Assembly (NCBI GenBank): GCA_003249275.1
Contig: QKJO01000250.1
Span: forward strand, 1-5,687
Origin: Spirochaetaceae bacterium
GTDB taxonomy: Bacteria; Spirochaetota; Spirochaetia; Spirochaetales_E; Spirochaetaceae_B
DNA length: 5,687 bases
Reading direction: 5' to 3'
In this document: in pieces, positions 1 through 5,687 of the stretch
Position numbering within the stretch: the stretch's first letter is position 1
How the letters are laid out: the number at the start of each line of letters is the position of its first letter
Program-made: the position numbers and the translations under genes
The notes under the pieces: model-generated
The model's input: the letters and a program-made list of their open reading frames with translations, nothing else
The model's database searches: none
Told to the model about the DNA's origin: nothing

Positions 1-1
1 G

Positions 2-1018
2 AGAACCGCCAATTATTACAATCTCATGGAGCAAAGGAGTGCCGAAACCGCGGCCTCCGCCGAATTCAGCTCCACCTACAGACGGCTGGGCAAGAAAATT
101 CTCCACCTTAAGAACATAAGTTTCTCCTACGGCGAAAACAGGGTGATCAAGCCCTTTACCTACCAGTTCCGCAGGGGTGAACGGATCGGCCTGATCGGCC
201 CCAACGGTTCGGGAAAGACGACCCTGCTCAACCTGATTGCCGGAGCTCTCACTCCCGATCAGGGTACGGTCGATCTGGGGATCAATACCCACATCGGCTA
301 CTTCGACCAGACCGGCAGCGTCCTCCCCGGTGATATGAAGGTCATGGAGTATCTGAATGAGTTTGCCGAGAAGGTGGTTCTAGCCGACGGCACCACACTG
401 ACGCCGACCCAGCTACTGGACCGGTTCCTCTTTCCAAAATCCCTCTACTATACGGCCATAAAAGATGTATCAGGGGGAGAAAGGAGACGTCTGTATCTTA
501 TCAGAATACTCCTTTCCAATCCCAATTTCCTGCTCTTTGACGAGCCCACCAACGACCTGGACCTCCAGACCCTGACAATGCTGGAAGACTATCTTATGGA
601 GTTTCCAGGTTGTCTCCTCCTTGTTTCCCACGACAGGTATTTTCTGGACAGGGTGACCGACTTTCAGTTCGTTTTCGATAGAAAGGGCAATATACACGGA
701 TTCTCCGGGAACTACAGCGAATACAAATCGCTTCTGGAGGAAGAGAAACAGGCCGCACCGGCGGCAGTCAAAAAGACGGCTCCCCAGGTGACCAACAGGA
801 CCAAGAAGCTGAGCTATAAGGAAAAAATCGAATTCGAATCCATGGAAGAGAGAATCATGGATCTGGAAGAGAAGATCGGAATCAAGGAAGCTCAGTTTTC
901 GGCTCCCGACTTCAATCCGGAAGATTCAGACCGGCTCAACAGAGAATATCATGGGCTCAAGGAAGAACTGGAAAAGCTTTATCACCGCTGGGAGGAACTG
1001 TCCTCCCTGGCGGATTAA
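2..1018 (+). CDS. uup: ABC-F family ATPase, Uup-type, C-terminal half (5' truncated by window edge)
   Basis: This is the second nucleotide-binding domain and C-terminal tail of a soluble ABC-F ATPase. Members act on ribosomes or nucleic acid rather than as transporters, and there is no membrane segment. The frame is open to base 2, so the ATG at 26 is probably internal; residue numbers count from that Met. Visible motifs are Walker A GPNGSGKTT (58-66), a Q-loop at YFDQ (92-95), the signature SGGERRR (149-155), Walker B LLFDEPTNDLD (169-179) and the H-loop SHD (201-203). A charged linker leads to KKLSYKEK (260-267) and a coiled-coil tail, which matches the Uup C-terminal domain, a DNA-binding region in E. 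coli Uup. No terminator separates its stop from the convergent carboxypeptidase gene. Family assignment is strong. Uup rather than another ABC-F subgroup rests mainly on the tail, and the first ABC domain cannot be seen. Confidence 0.9.
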   Translation, partial: RTANYYNLMEQRSAETAASAEFSSTYRRLGKKILHLKNISFSYGENRVIKPFTYQFRRGERIGLIGPNGSGKTTLLNLIAGALTPDQGTVDLGINTHIGYFDQTGSVLPGDMKVMEYLNEFAEKVVLADGTTLTPTQLLDRFLFPKSLYYTAIKDVSGGERRRLYLIRILLSNPNFLLFDEPTNDLDLQTLTMLEDYLMEFPGCLLLVSHDRYFLDRVTDFQFVFDRKGNIHGFSGNYSEYKSLLEEEKQAAPAAVKKTAPQVTNRTKKLSYKEKIEFESMEERIMDLEEKIGIKEAQFSAPDFNPEDSDRLNREYHGLKEELEKLYHRWEELSSLAD

Positions 1019-2262
1019 GGTTCGATGAACGTAAACAGCTTCTCCCTGACGGGAGCGGTCCACTGAATGATTCTGTCTCTCAGGATATAGAGAAAATTTC
1101 CTTTATCGATATCCGCCGGAACACAGAGCTCGGATGAACCGAGGAGATAACCGCCCAGGTAATAGTCCGCCCGGCCGACGACGGTCCCTTCCTTGAGAGG
1201 GGCTGTCATGTTCTCATCGACGTGAAGCATCGAGTAGACCGAGTCAGTTTCATCCTCGGCCAGCAGCACTTCCGGCAGGTTTTTCAGGACCGGAGTGATA
1301 GATTTCTCTCTGCTGTACCAGACTCTCACCTCAGGAAGAGAGGGAGCCTTGAGTTCACGGGGCAAATAGCGGCTGAATCCGTAGTCCAGCAGCATCTCCG
1401 TTTCCTCCGCTCTTCTGCGGATGCCCTGATAGTAGCTCTCGGTCCTGATGCCCATGAGAACGGCAATCAGCCGCCGGCCGTCCCGGGAGGCTGTTCCGGT
1501 AAAGTTGAATCCCGACTGATCGATGTATCCCGTCTTCAGCCCGTCGATTCCCTCATAACGGCCCAGAAGAAGATTGGTATTGTCCTTTCTCCGGGGAACC
1601 TTGATTCTGAAATCCACACCTTCGGGAAGATTCCCCGGCAGAGGATAGACCATAAAGGGTACGGAGTGAAGCTCCTTCAGGGCCTCGGGATAATCACGGA
1701 TATAGGATCTGGCCAGTACGGCATAATCCCGGGGAGATATAATGTTGAACTCGCTCCAACCGTCAGGATCTGCAAACCGGGCGCTTGAAAGACCCAGCTT
1801 CCGGGCTTTGGCATTCATTTTATTCACAAATTCCCTTTTACCCGGTCCCAGTATTTCAGCAAGGGCATAGGCGGCGTCATTCCCCGAATCGACGGCCACT
1901 CCCTTCATCAGATCCAGAACACTGACTCTCTGCCCCTCCTCCAGAAGCATAAGGGACGAAAAAGGAGGCCTGGAAAAGGATGATCCGGCCTCATCGATGG
2001 TAATGACATCTTCCTTGTTCAACCGGCCGTCCCGGATGGCATCATAGGTCAGATAGAGGGTCATGACCTTGGTCATGGACGCCGGCGGAATCGGTCTGTT
2101 CCCGTCTCTTTCATAAAGGATACGTCCGGTCTGATAGTCCATCAGTACGGCGGATCCGGCTGTCAGGTTCCGGTTCAACGTTTCGACTTCAGTCTGGGCA
2201 AAAAGGAATCCGGCTGTCAGGAGGGAAAGAGAAAGGAGTAGAATGGATCTGATCTTATTCAT
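1015..2262 (-). CDS. dacA: D-alanyl-D-alanine carboxypeptidase, PBP5/DacA type (serine peptidase S11)
   Basis: This 415-residue exported penicillin-binding protein should remove the terminal D-Ala from peptidoglycan pentapeptides in the periplasm. Residues 1-22 form a signal peptide (MNKIR, a hydrophobic stretch, then LFA before Q23). The three active-site motifs are present in order and spacing: SMTK at 62-65 (nucleophile Ser62, base Lys65), SGN at 126-128 and KTG at 243-245 in the context DGLKTGY. GFNFTGTASRDGRRLIAVLMG follows, as in PBP5. Residues from about 305 to 395 correspond to the beta-rich PBP5 C-terminal domain. The last ~20 residues (RIIQWTAPVREKLFTF region) could be the amphipathic membrane-anchoring helix of the family, which is an inference. 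It is the last gene of the minus-strand unit: its ATG lies 5 bases after the aminopeptidase stop, with only a weak GAGAG-like ribosome site. The gene appears intact. The dacA symbol is by family; paralogues dacC or dacD cannot be excluded. Confidence 0.93.
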   Translation of the reverse strand: MNKIRSILLLSLSLLTAGFLFAQTEVETLNRNLTAGSAVLMDYQTGRILYERDGNRPIPPASMTKVMTLYLTYDAIRDGRLNKEDVITIDEAGSSFSRPPFSSLMLLEEGQRVSVLDLMKGVAVDSGNDAAYALAEILGPGKREFVNKMNAKARKLGLSSARFADPDGWSEFNIISPRDYAVLARSYIRDYPEALKELHSVPFMVYPLPGNLPEGVDFRIKVPRRKDNTNLLLGRYEGIDGLKTGYIDQSGFNFTGTASRDGRRLIAVLMGIRTESYYQGIRRRAEETEMLLDYGFSRYLPRELKAPSLPEVRVWYSREKSITPVLKNLPEVLLAEDETDSVYSMLHVDENMTAPLKEGTVVGRADYYLGGYLLGSSELCVPADIDKGNFLYILRDRIIQWTAPVREKLFTFIEP

Positions 2263-2267
2263 GATAG

Positions 2268-3548
2268 TCAGGTCTCTCGAAAGTGCTGCGCCAGAACCAG
2301 GATCATGGAGTCATGGTCTTTTACACCGGCCGTTTCCCTGATGCTGTGCATGCTCCACATGGGATTTCCCACATCCACGGCAGGGATTCCAAGCCGGGCT
2401 GCGGTCAGCGGTCCAAGGGTCTTTCCCGTAGGCCTGTCGGAGCGGTTGATATAGACCTGGCAGGGGACTCCCGCTTTTTCGCACAGAAGTTTGAACCGGG
2501 AAGCGGTTTCTCCTGTGGTGGCATAATTCCATTTGGCATTTTTTTTGATGACCGGGCCGCCGTTCAGCTCGGGTGTAAATCTGTCATCATGCACATCCGC
2601 AAAATTGGGATGGATTCCATGGGCGCCGTCGGCCGAGACGATGAAGGAACCGGCACAGGCCGCCATAAAGTTTTCCCGGGAGCCTCCCGCTGCAAGTACG
2701 ATTCTTTCCAGAACCTGTTCCAGAAAACTGGAATCCGCTCCGTGAGGGGTGATGCTGCCTGTCTCCTCATTGTCAAAGAGAGCGGCAACAGCGATGGAGG
2801 ACTGATTCTTCAACCCCTCCATGGCCTCGACGGCTGCATGACACATGGCCAGATTATCGATTCTTCCGGATGAGAAAAACTCATTTTTCCACGAACTGAA
2901 AGCGGCTGGCTGAGTATCCCAGAGGATCAGATCTCCATCCAGGATATCGCCGGCATCGATGCCCAGGTCTTCGGCTATCAGTTCGTAAAAAGATTCTGAC
3001 TCCACCGCCGATGTGCTGGTAACAATGCAGTTCATATGAAGATGGGGATTGTACTCAAACCCCTCATTAACGGTCCTGTTGAGATGTATGGCCACATTGG
3101 GAATCAGGACTTTCCTGTCCTTGTTTCTGTAGAGAACCTGATCCACAGAGTCTCCCCTGCGAATCAGAACTCTCCCGGCAACCGAAAGATCCCGGTCGAA
3201 CCAGGTTGAAAAAACCGGACCTCCCACAACTTCCACCTGCATGGTCATCATGCCGTTTTTCTTCCTGAAAGTCTTCTCTTTCAGACGGAAGGCGGGGCTG
3301 TCGGTATGAGCGGTCACAATTCTGAATTTCGGAAGGCCGGTTTTCAGAGCTCCTGTATGAAAGGCGATCAGGGAGGAACCGTTTCTCAGGACATAGTATC
3401 CTGTCTCAGGCTTCAGACTCCACGAGCTGCTCTCATCCAGGGCAGAATATCCCCGGTCTTTCAGAATGCTTACGGTCCGGTCTACCGCATGAAAGGCCGT
3501 GGGCGACCGGTCAAGAAAATCAAAAAGAGAATCAATGTGATCTGCCAT
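2268..3548 (-). CDS. M18 family zinc aminopeptidase (aspartyl aminopeptidase-like)
   Basis: This cytoplasmic 426-residue metallopeptidase should release N-terminal residues from peptides using two metal ions; relatives include eukaryotic DNPEP, yeast Ape1 and bacterial ApeA/ApeB proteins. By pattern match to the family, the metal ligands are His81 (TAHTDSP), Asp231 (GRIDNL), Glu262 with catalytic Glu261 (DNEETGS), Asp307 (SADGAHGIHPN) and His401 (MWSMHSIRE). The N-terminal SLFDFLDRSPTAFHAV and the segment NRSDRPTGKTLGP (about 368-380) are also typical. The start at 3548 is chosen because homologues begin close to this DFLDRSPTAFHAV segment. An in-frame ATG at 3680 would add 44 residues lying wholly over the upstream membrane-protein gene and unlike this family. 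No good Shine-Dalgarno precedes the ATG, which sits 4 bases after the upstream stop, suggesting translational coupling. There is no signal peptide. Preference for acidic N-terminal residues is known for several members but cannot be read from this sequence. Confidence 0.94.
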   Translation of the reverse strand: MADHIDSLFDFLDRSPTAFHAVDRTVSILKDRGYSALDESSSWSLKPETGYYVLRNGSSLIAFHTGALKTGLPKFRIVTAHTDSPAFRLKEKTFRKKNGMMTMQVEVVGGPVFSTWFDRDLSVAGRVLIRRGDSVDQVLYRNKDRKVLIPNVAIHLNRTVNEGFEYNPHLHMNCIVTSTSAVESESFYELIAEDLGIDAGDILDGDLILWDTQPAAFSSWKNEFFSSGRIDNLAMCHAAVEAMEGLKNQSSIAVAALFDNEETGSITPHGADSSFLEQVLERIVLAAGGSRENFMAACAGSFIVSADGAHGIHPNFADVHDDRFTPELNGGPVIKKNAKWNYATTGETASRFKLLCEKAGVPCQVYINRSDRPTGKTLGPLTAARLGIPAVDVGNPMWSMHSIRETAGVKDHDSMILVLAQHFRET

Positions 3549-3552
3549 TTGA

Positions 3553-4254
3553 TCAGTCGCGTCGTCCGAGGATTCTGAGGATGAACATGAACATATTGAT
3601 GAAATCCAGATAGAGAACAAGGGCTCCCAGAATTGAAAGTTTGACAAACTGACCTTCATCGACGGATGCCGACATGGCATGGCTCATATTTCTGATCTTC
3701 TGTGTATCGTAGGCTGTCAGCCCCGTGAACAGGATTACTCCGGCATAGGAGATGAGGTAGGACATCCCGCTGCTTTGGAGAAAGAAATTGAGAAGGGAGG
3801 CAATGATCAGCCCCACAAGACCCATCATAAGATAGTGGCCCCAACCCGAGAGATCCCGTTTTGTGGTGACCGCCCAGAGGCTCATGGCGCCGAAGAGGGC
3901 TCCGGTGGAAACAAATGCCGTGGTGATGGTTCCGATCTTATAGACCAGAAAAATCACGGAAAGGTTGATGCCGTTGAGGGCCGCATAGACGCCGAAGGAC
4001 AGAATGGCCGCGCCTACGGTCATGGAATTGATTCTGGCAGAGAGACGGAAAACCAGAAAAAGCTGGGCCACGATCAGGGCGATCATCAGGATCGGGTTTC
4101 CCAGAAATGTTCTGTATAGACCGGTGACGAGGACTCCTCTTGCCACAATGGCAGTGAGAAATAGACCCGCTGTCATCCAGAGATAGACATTCTTCAATAT
4201 GGTGCGGTCCTGGACTGCCTCTCGGCTGTTCAAACCGGTAAATGACTGATTCAT
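3553..4254 (-). CDS. Bax inhibitor-1/YccA family integral membrane protein
   Basis: This 233-residue protein is almost entirely hydrophobic after a short polar N-terminus (MNQSFTGLNSREAVQDR) and has about seven membrane segments, roughly at 24-45, 53-71, 79-97, 98-108/110-130, 139-159, 165-181 and 205-227. Family hallmarks are the C-terminal TGLTAYDTQKIRNM (177-190) and LYLDFINMFMFILRILG (214-230). Asp183 and Asp217 in these motifs correspond to the conserved aspartate pair that forms the pH-sensing centre in the bacterial calcium-leak protein YetJ. The family (BI-1, YccA, YbhL, YetJ) is linked to membrane stress, control of the FtsH protease (YccA) or calcium leak; which applies here cannot be decided. 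The ATG at 4254 has a good AGGAG ribosome site 6 bases upstream, and the gene heads the three-gene minus-strand unit. Length and motif spacing are normal for bacterial members. Confidence 0.93.
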   Translation of the reverse strand: MNQSFTGLNSREAVQDRTILKNVYLWMTAGLFLTAIVARGVLVTGLYRTFLGNPILMIALIVAQLFLVFRLSARINSMTVGAAILSFGVYAALNGINLSVIFLVYKIGTITTAFVSTGALFGAMSLWAVTTKRDLSGWGHYLMMGLVGLIIASLLNFFLQSSGMSYLISYAGVILFTGLTAYDTQKIRNMSHAMSASVDEGQFVKLSILGALVLYLDFINMFMFILRILGRRD

Positions 4255-4260
4255 ACTTCA

Positions 4261-4265
4261 CTCCT
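4261..4265 (-). promoter_or_regulatory. Shine-Dalgarno site for the BI-1 family gene
   Basis: The minus strand reads AGGAG followed by TGAAGT and then the ATG at 4254, a near-ideal sequence and spacing. It supports that start codon. It also contrasts with the poor ribosome sites of the two downstream genes of the same unit. Confidence 0.8.
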
Positions 4266-4363
4266 GATTTATCAAAATATTTTTATCTTTCTGTTCAAAT
4301 ATACTCATTATCAATAAAAACACAAAATATATAAAGGTTACAGACGTGAATTTCAACTCTGTA

Positions 4364-4392
4364 TTGACAGATGGATCAAAAAAGGGAATAAT
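4364..4392 (+). promoter_or_regulatory. Sigma-70-type promoter for the ABC importer operon
   Basis: A perfect -35 hexamer TTGACA (4364-4369) is followed by a 17-base spacer and AATAAT (4387-4392), five of six matches to the -10 consensus. Transcription would begin near 4399, giving a leader of about 33 bases before the ATG at 4433. The site lies in the AT-rich divergent region, just upstream of the substrate-binding protein gene and in the right orientation. I see no T-box, riboswitch fold or leader peptide in this short leader, so any regulation probably acts at or upstream of the promoter. The call rests on pattern matching only. Confidence 0.75.
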
Positions 4393-4422
4393 CACTTAAG
4401 TGTTTCTATTCATAAGAACATC

Positions 4423-4427
4423 AGGAG
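4423..4427 (+). promoter_or_regulatory. Shine-Dalgarno site fixing the start of the substrate-binding protein
   Basis: AGGAG lies 5 bases before the ATG at 4433. This decides the start against an in-frame GTG at 4400, which has no ribosome site and would put polar residues in front of a normal signal peptide. That GTG also falls at the predicted transcription start. Confidence 0.8.
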
Positions 4428-4432
4428 TAAAT

Positions 4433-5455
4433 ATGAAAAAGATCGTTTCCCTTATCCTCACTCTCATGTTTCTTGCCGGATCAGTCTTCGCAACCGGTCA
4501 GGCGGAACAGAAAGGTTCCTCTGAAGCGGCACCGGCCATGGCCAAACCCGTTAAAATCGGCATCACCAAGATTGTGGCTCACCCGGCTTTGGACGCTCTC
4601 GAGCAGGGAGCCATGGAGGTCATAAAAGAAACATATCCGGATGCCCAGTTTGACCTGCAGAATGCCAATGGCGACATGAATACAGCCTCCTCCATTGCCC
4701 AGAAATTCAAGGCCGACAAGGTCGATCTGGCCATCGGTATCGCCACACCCACGGCCCAGGCACTGGCCAATACGCTGAAAGACATTCCCGTTCTCTACAG
4801 TGCCGTTACCGACCCCGTGGATGCCGGCCTTGTCGCCAGTTATGACATGGGCGGTGCCAATATTACCGGTATATCCGACATGACCCCCGTCAAGGATCAG
4901 ATCGCCCTTCTGGCGTCACTGACAAAGATAAAGAAACTGGGACACATCTATACAAGCAGCGAAGCCAATGCAGTCAGACTGGCCGAGATGGCAAAAGAAG
5001 CATGTGCCGAACTGGGAATCGAATTCATCGAAACCACAGTGACCAACTCGTCCGAGGTCAAGCAGGCAGCCCAGTCCATCATCGACAAGGTGGACGGTAT
5101 TTATATAAGTACGGACAACACAGTCGTCTCCGCCCTTTCCGCCGTATCGGATGTGGCGACAAGAGCAGGCAAGCCCATCATGTCAGCCGACCCGAGCTCT
5201 GCCATTGAAAATCAGATCCTTGTATCATGGGGTTTTGACTACTACAAGATGGGCAAGGCAGCCGGAAGGATGGCCGTTGAGATCCTGGGAGGCAAAAAAA
5301 CCTCCGATATCCCCACCGGCTTCATGACCAGTGTTGACGATATCGATCTGCTTGTGAATCTTGACCTTGCCGACCAGCTCGGTATCAAAATACCCGCAGA
5401 TCTGGAAGCGAAGGCGGCTACCGTGATCAAAAACGGAGAAGTTATCAGGAAATAA
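4433..5455 (+). CDS. ABC transporter substrate-binding protein, ABC_sub_bind (TrpX-like) family
   Basis: This 340-residue periplasmic solute receptor feeds an ABC importer. Residues 1-20 (MKKIVSLILTLMFLAGSVFA) form a signal peptide, probably cut before TGQAEQ. There is no lipobox cysteine, so it should be soluble in the periplasm rather than a lipoprotein. A low-complexity linker (to about 38) precedes two Rossmann-like lobes. Family hallmarks include KIGITKIVAHPALDALEQGA (41-60), NANGDMNTASSIAQKF (77-92), IATPTAQALA (103-112), AVTDPVDAGLV (124-134), SDMTPVKDQI (148-157), VTNSSEVKQAAQSI (203-216) and STDNTVVSAL (226-235). Relatives such as streptococcal TrpX bind aromatic amino acids, but the ligand cannot be read off here. 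The gene follows a strong promoter and good Shine-Dalgarno and precedes its cognate permease, with a terminator-like hairpin between. The family is confident; substrate specificity is open. Confidence 0.92.
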   Translation: MKKIVSLILTLMFLAGSVFATGQAEQKGSSEAAPAMAKPVKIGITKIVAHPALDALEQGAMEVIKETYPDAQFDLQNANGDMNTASSIAQKFKADKVDLAIGIATPTAQALANTLKDIPVLYSAVTDPVDAGLVASYDMGGANITGISDMTPVKDQIALLASLTKIKKLGHIYTSSEANAVRLAEMAKEACAELGIEFIETTVTNSSEVKQAAQSIIDKVDGIYISTDNTVVSALSAVSDVATRAGKPIMSADPSSAIENQILVSWGFDYYKMGKAAGRMAVEILGGKKTSDIPTGFMTSVDDIDLLVNLDLADQLGIKIPADLEAKAATVIKNGEVIRK

Positions 5456-5487
5456 TATTGCCTGAAACTGCCCCATAGGTCATCATA

Positions 5488-5543
5488 AAGGGACTGATCC
5501 GCGAGTGTTTAAAAACACCGCCCGGATCAGCCCCTTATTTTTT
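5488..5543 (+). terminator. Terminator-like hairpin between the binding-protein and permease genes
   Basis: The arm 5488-5501 (AAGGGACTGATCCG) pairs with 5523-5536 (CGGATCAGCCCCTT) over 14 positions with one A-C mismatch (5493/5531). Inside it a second stem, GTGTTT (5505-5510) with AAACAC (5513-5518), closes the tip. Six T residues follow at 5538-5543 after a single A. This is the form of a Rho-independent terminator. It starts 32 bases after the stop at 5455 and ends 13 bases before the permease ATG, whose ribosome site lies just beyond the T-run. It probably gives partial termination or protects the upstream mRNA end, so that more binding protein than permease is made. Partial read-through is an inference. 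Confidence 0.82.
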
Positions 5544-5556
5544 GAAAGAGGTAATA

Positions 5557-5687
5557 ATGGTTGAAGGAATACTTGTCGAAGGACTTATATTCGGAATACT
5601 GGCACTGGGTGTCTTCATCACATTCCGGATTCTGGATTTCCCGGATCTGACGGTGGACGGCAGTTTCCCTTTGGGAGCAGTAACAGC
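5557..5687 (+). CDS. ABC transporter permease, N-terminal fragment (partner of the TrpX-like binding protein)
   Basis: Only the first 43 codons are in the window and the frame is open to the right edge. The translation begins MVEGILVEGLIFGILALGVF and continues TFRILDFPDLTVDGSFPLGA. This consists of a first membrane segment (about residues 4-22) and then the RILDFPDLTVDGSFPLGA block typical of permeases paired with ABC_sub_bind proteins (the COG4120 type, related to branched-chain amino acid permeases). An AGAGG ribosome site at 5547-5551, 5 bases before the ATG, supports the start. The gene should form the membrane channel of the importer whose receptor is encoded just upstream, probably with an ATPase gene following outside the window. 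Because only the N-terminus is visible, integrity of the gene cannot be judged. Confidence 0.88.
   Translation, partial: MVEGILVEGLIFGILALGVFITFRILDFPDLTVDGSFPLGAVT

Noticed and set aside
26..28. ATG at 26 as the true start of the Uup-type gene
   Set aside because: The frame stays open upstream to base 2, no ribosome site precedes the ATG, and the encoded protein has only the second ABC domain of a two-domain family. The gene is cut by the window edge.
1042..1055. Inverted repeat CTCCC-TGAC-GGGAG near the uup/dacA junction as a terminator
   Set aside because: The stem is only 5 bp, lies inside the carboxypeptidase coding region and has no T-run on either strand.
1222..1788. Open frame of 188 codons on the plus strand, antisense to the carboxypeptidase
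   Set aside because: The opposite strand encodes a clear PBP5-type enzyme with all catalytic motifs. The antisense translation resembles no family I recognise and is a codon-bias shadow. The same holds for the plus-strand frames at 2283-2873 and 3679-4119.
3549..3680. A 44-residue N-terminal extension of the M18 aminopeptidase starting at 3680
   Set aside because: It overlaps the end of the BI-1 family gene in another frame, its sequence is unlike M18 proteins, and the family's N-terminal block begins at the ATG at 3548.
4282..4314. TTGATA (minus strand, 4314-4309) as the -35 of a promoter for the BI-1 operon
   Set aside because: The best -10-like hexamer, GATAAA at 4287-4282, needs a 21-base spacer, outside the usual 16-18. 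A promoter must exist for this operon in or near this region, but I cannot place it.
4400..4432. GTG at 4400 as start of the substrate-binding protein
   Set aside because: It has no Shine-Dalgarno, lies at the predicted transcription start, and would place 11 extra residues before a normal signal peptide. The ATG at 4433 has AGGAG at the right distance.

Overview
The window looks like ordinary chromosomal DNA from a Gram-negative-type bacterium, most likely a free-living spirochaete. The lineage call is an inference. It rests on the secreted-protein signals (one mature protein starting TGQAEQ after a VFA cleavage site, another ending LFAQ), the moderate GC content of the genes beside an AT-rich promoter region, and the overall character of the proteins. 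No rRNA or other phylogenetic marker is present to confirm it. I see no mobile element, CRISPR array, tRNA, rRNA or phage gene.

Layout from left to right. (1) Positions 2-1018, plus strand: the C-terminal half of an ABC-F ATPase of the Uup type, entering from beyond the left edge. (2) Positions 4254 down to 1015, minus strand: a compact three-gene unit, transcribed as a Bax-inhibitor-1/YccA-type membrane protein, then an M18 zinc aminopeptidase, then a D-alanyl-D-alanine carboxypeptidase of the PBP5/DacA type. The gaps are only 4 and 5 bases, so they are probably one operon. Its last gene meets uup tail to tail, the two stop codons sharing the palindrome TTAA. (3) Positions 4255-4432: an AT-rich divergent intergenic region with a near-consensus sigma-70 promoter facing right. 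(4) Positions 4433-5687, plus strand: the start of an ABC importer operon, consisting of a TrpX-like (ABC_sub_bind family) periplasmic substrate-binding protein, a strong terminator-like hairpin, and the first 43 codons of the matching permease, which runs off the right edge. A dedicated ATPase gene would be expected further downstream.

Functionally, the minus-strand operon combines cell-wall maturation (carboxypeptidase), intracellular peptide turnover (aminopeptidase) and membrane stress or ion homeostasis (BI-1 family). The right-hand operon is a small-molecule uptake system, possibly for an aromatic amino acid. Nothing here amounts to a new system. The observations most worth checking are the terminator-like hairpin inside the importer operon, the apparent translational coupling in the minus-strand operon, and the spacer-free convergent junction.
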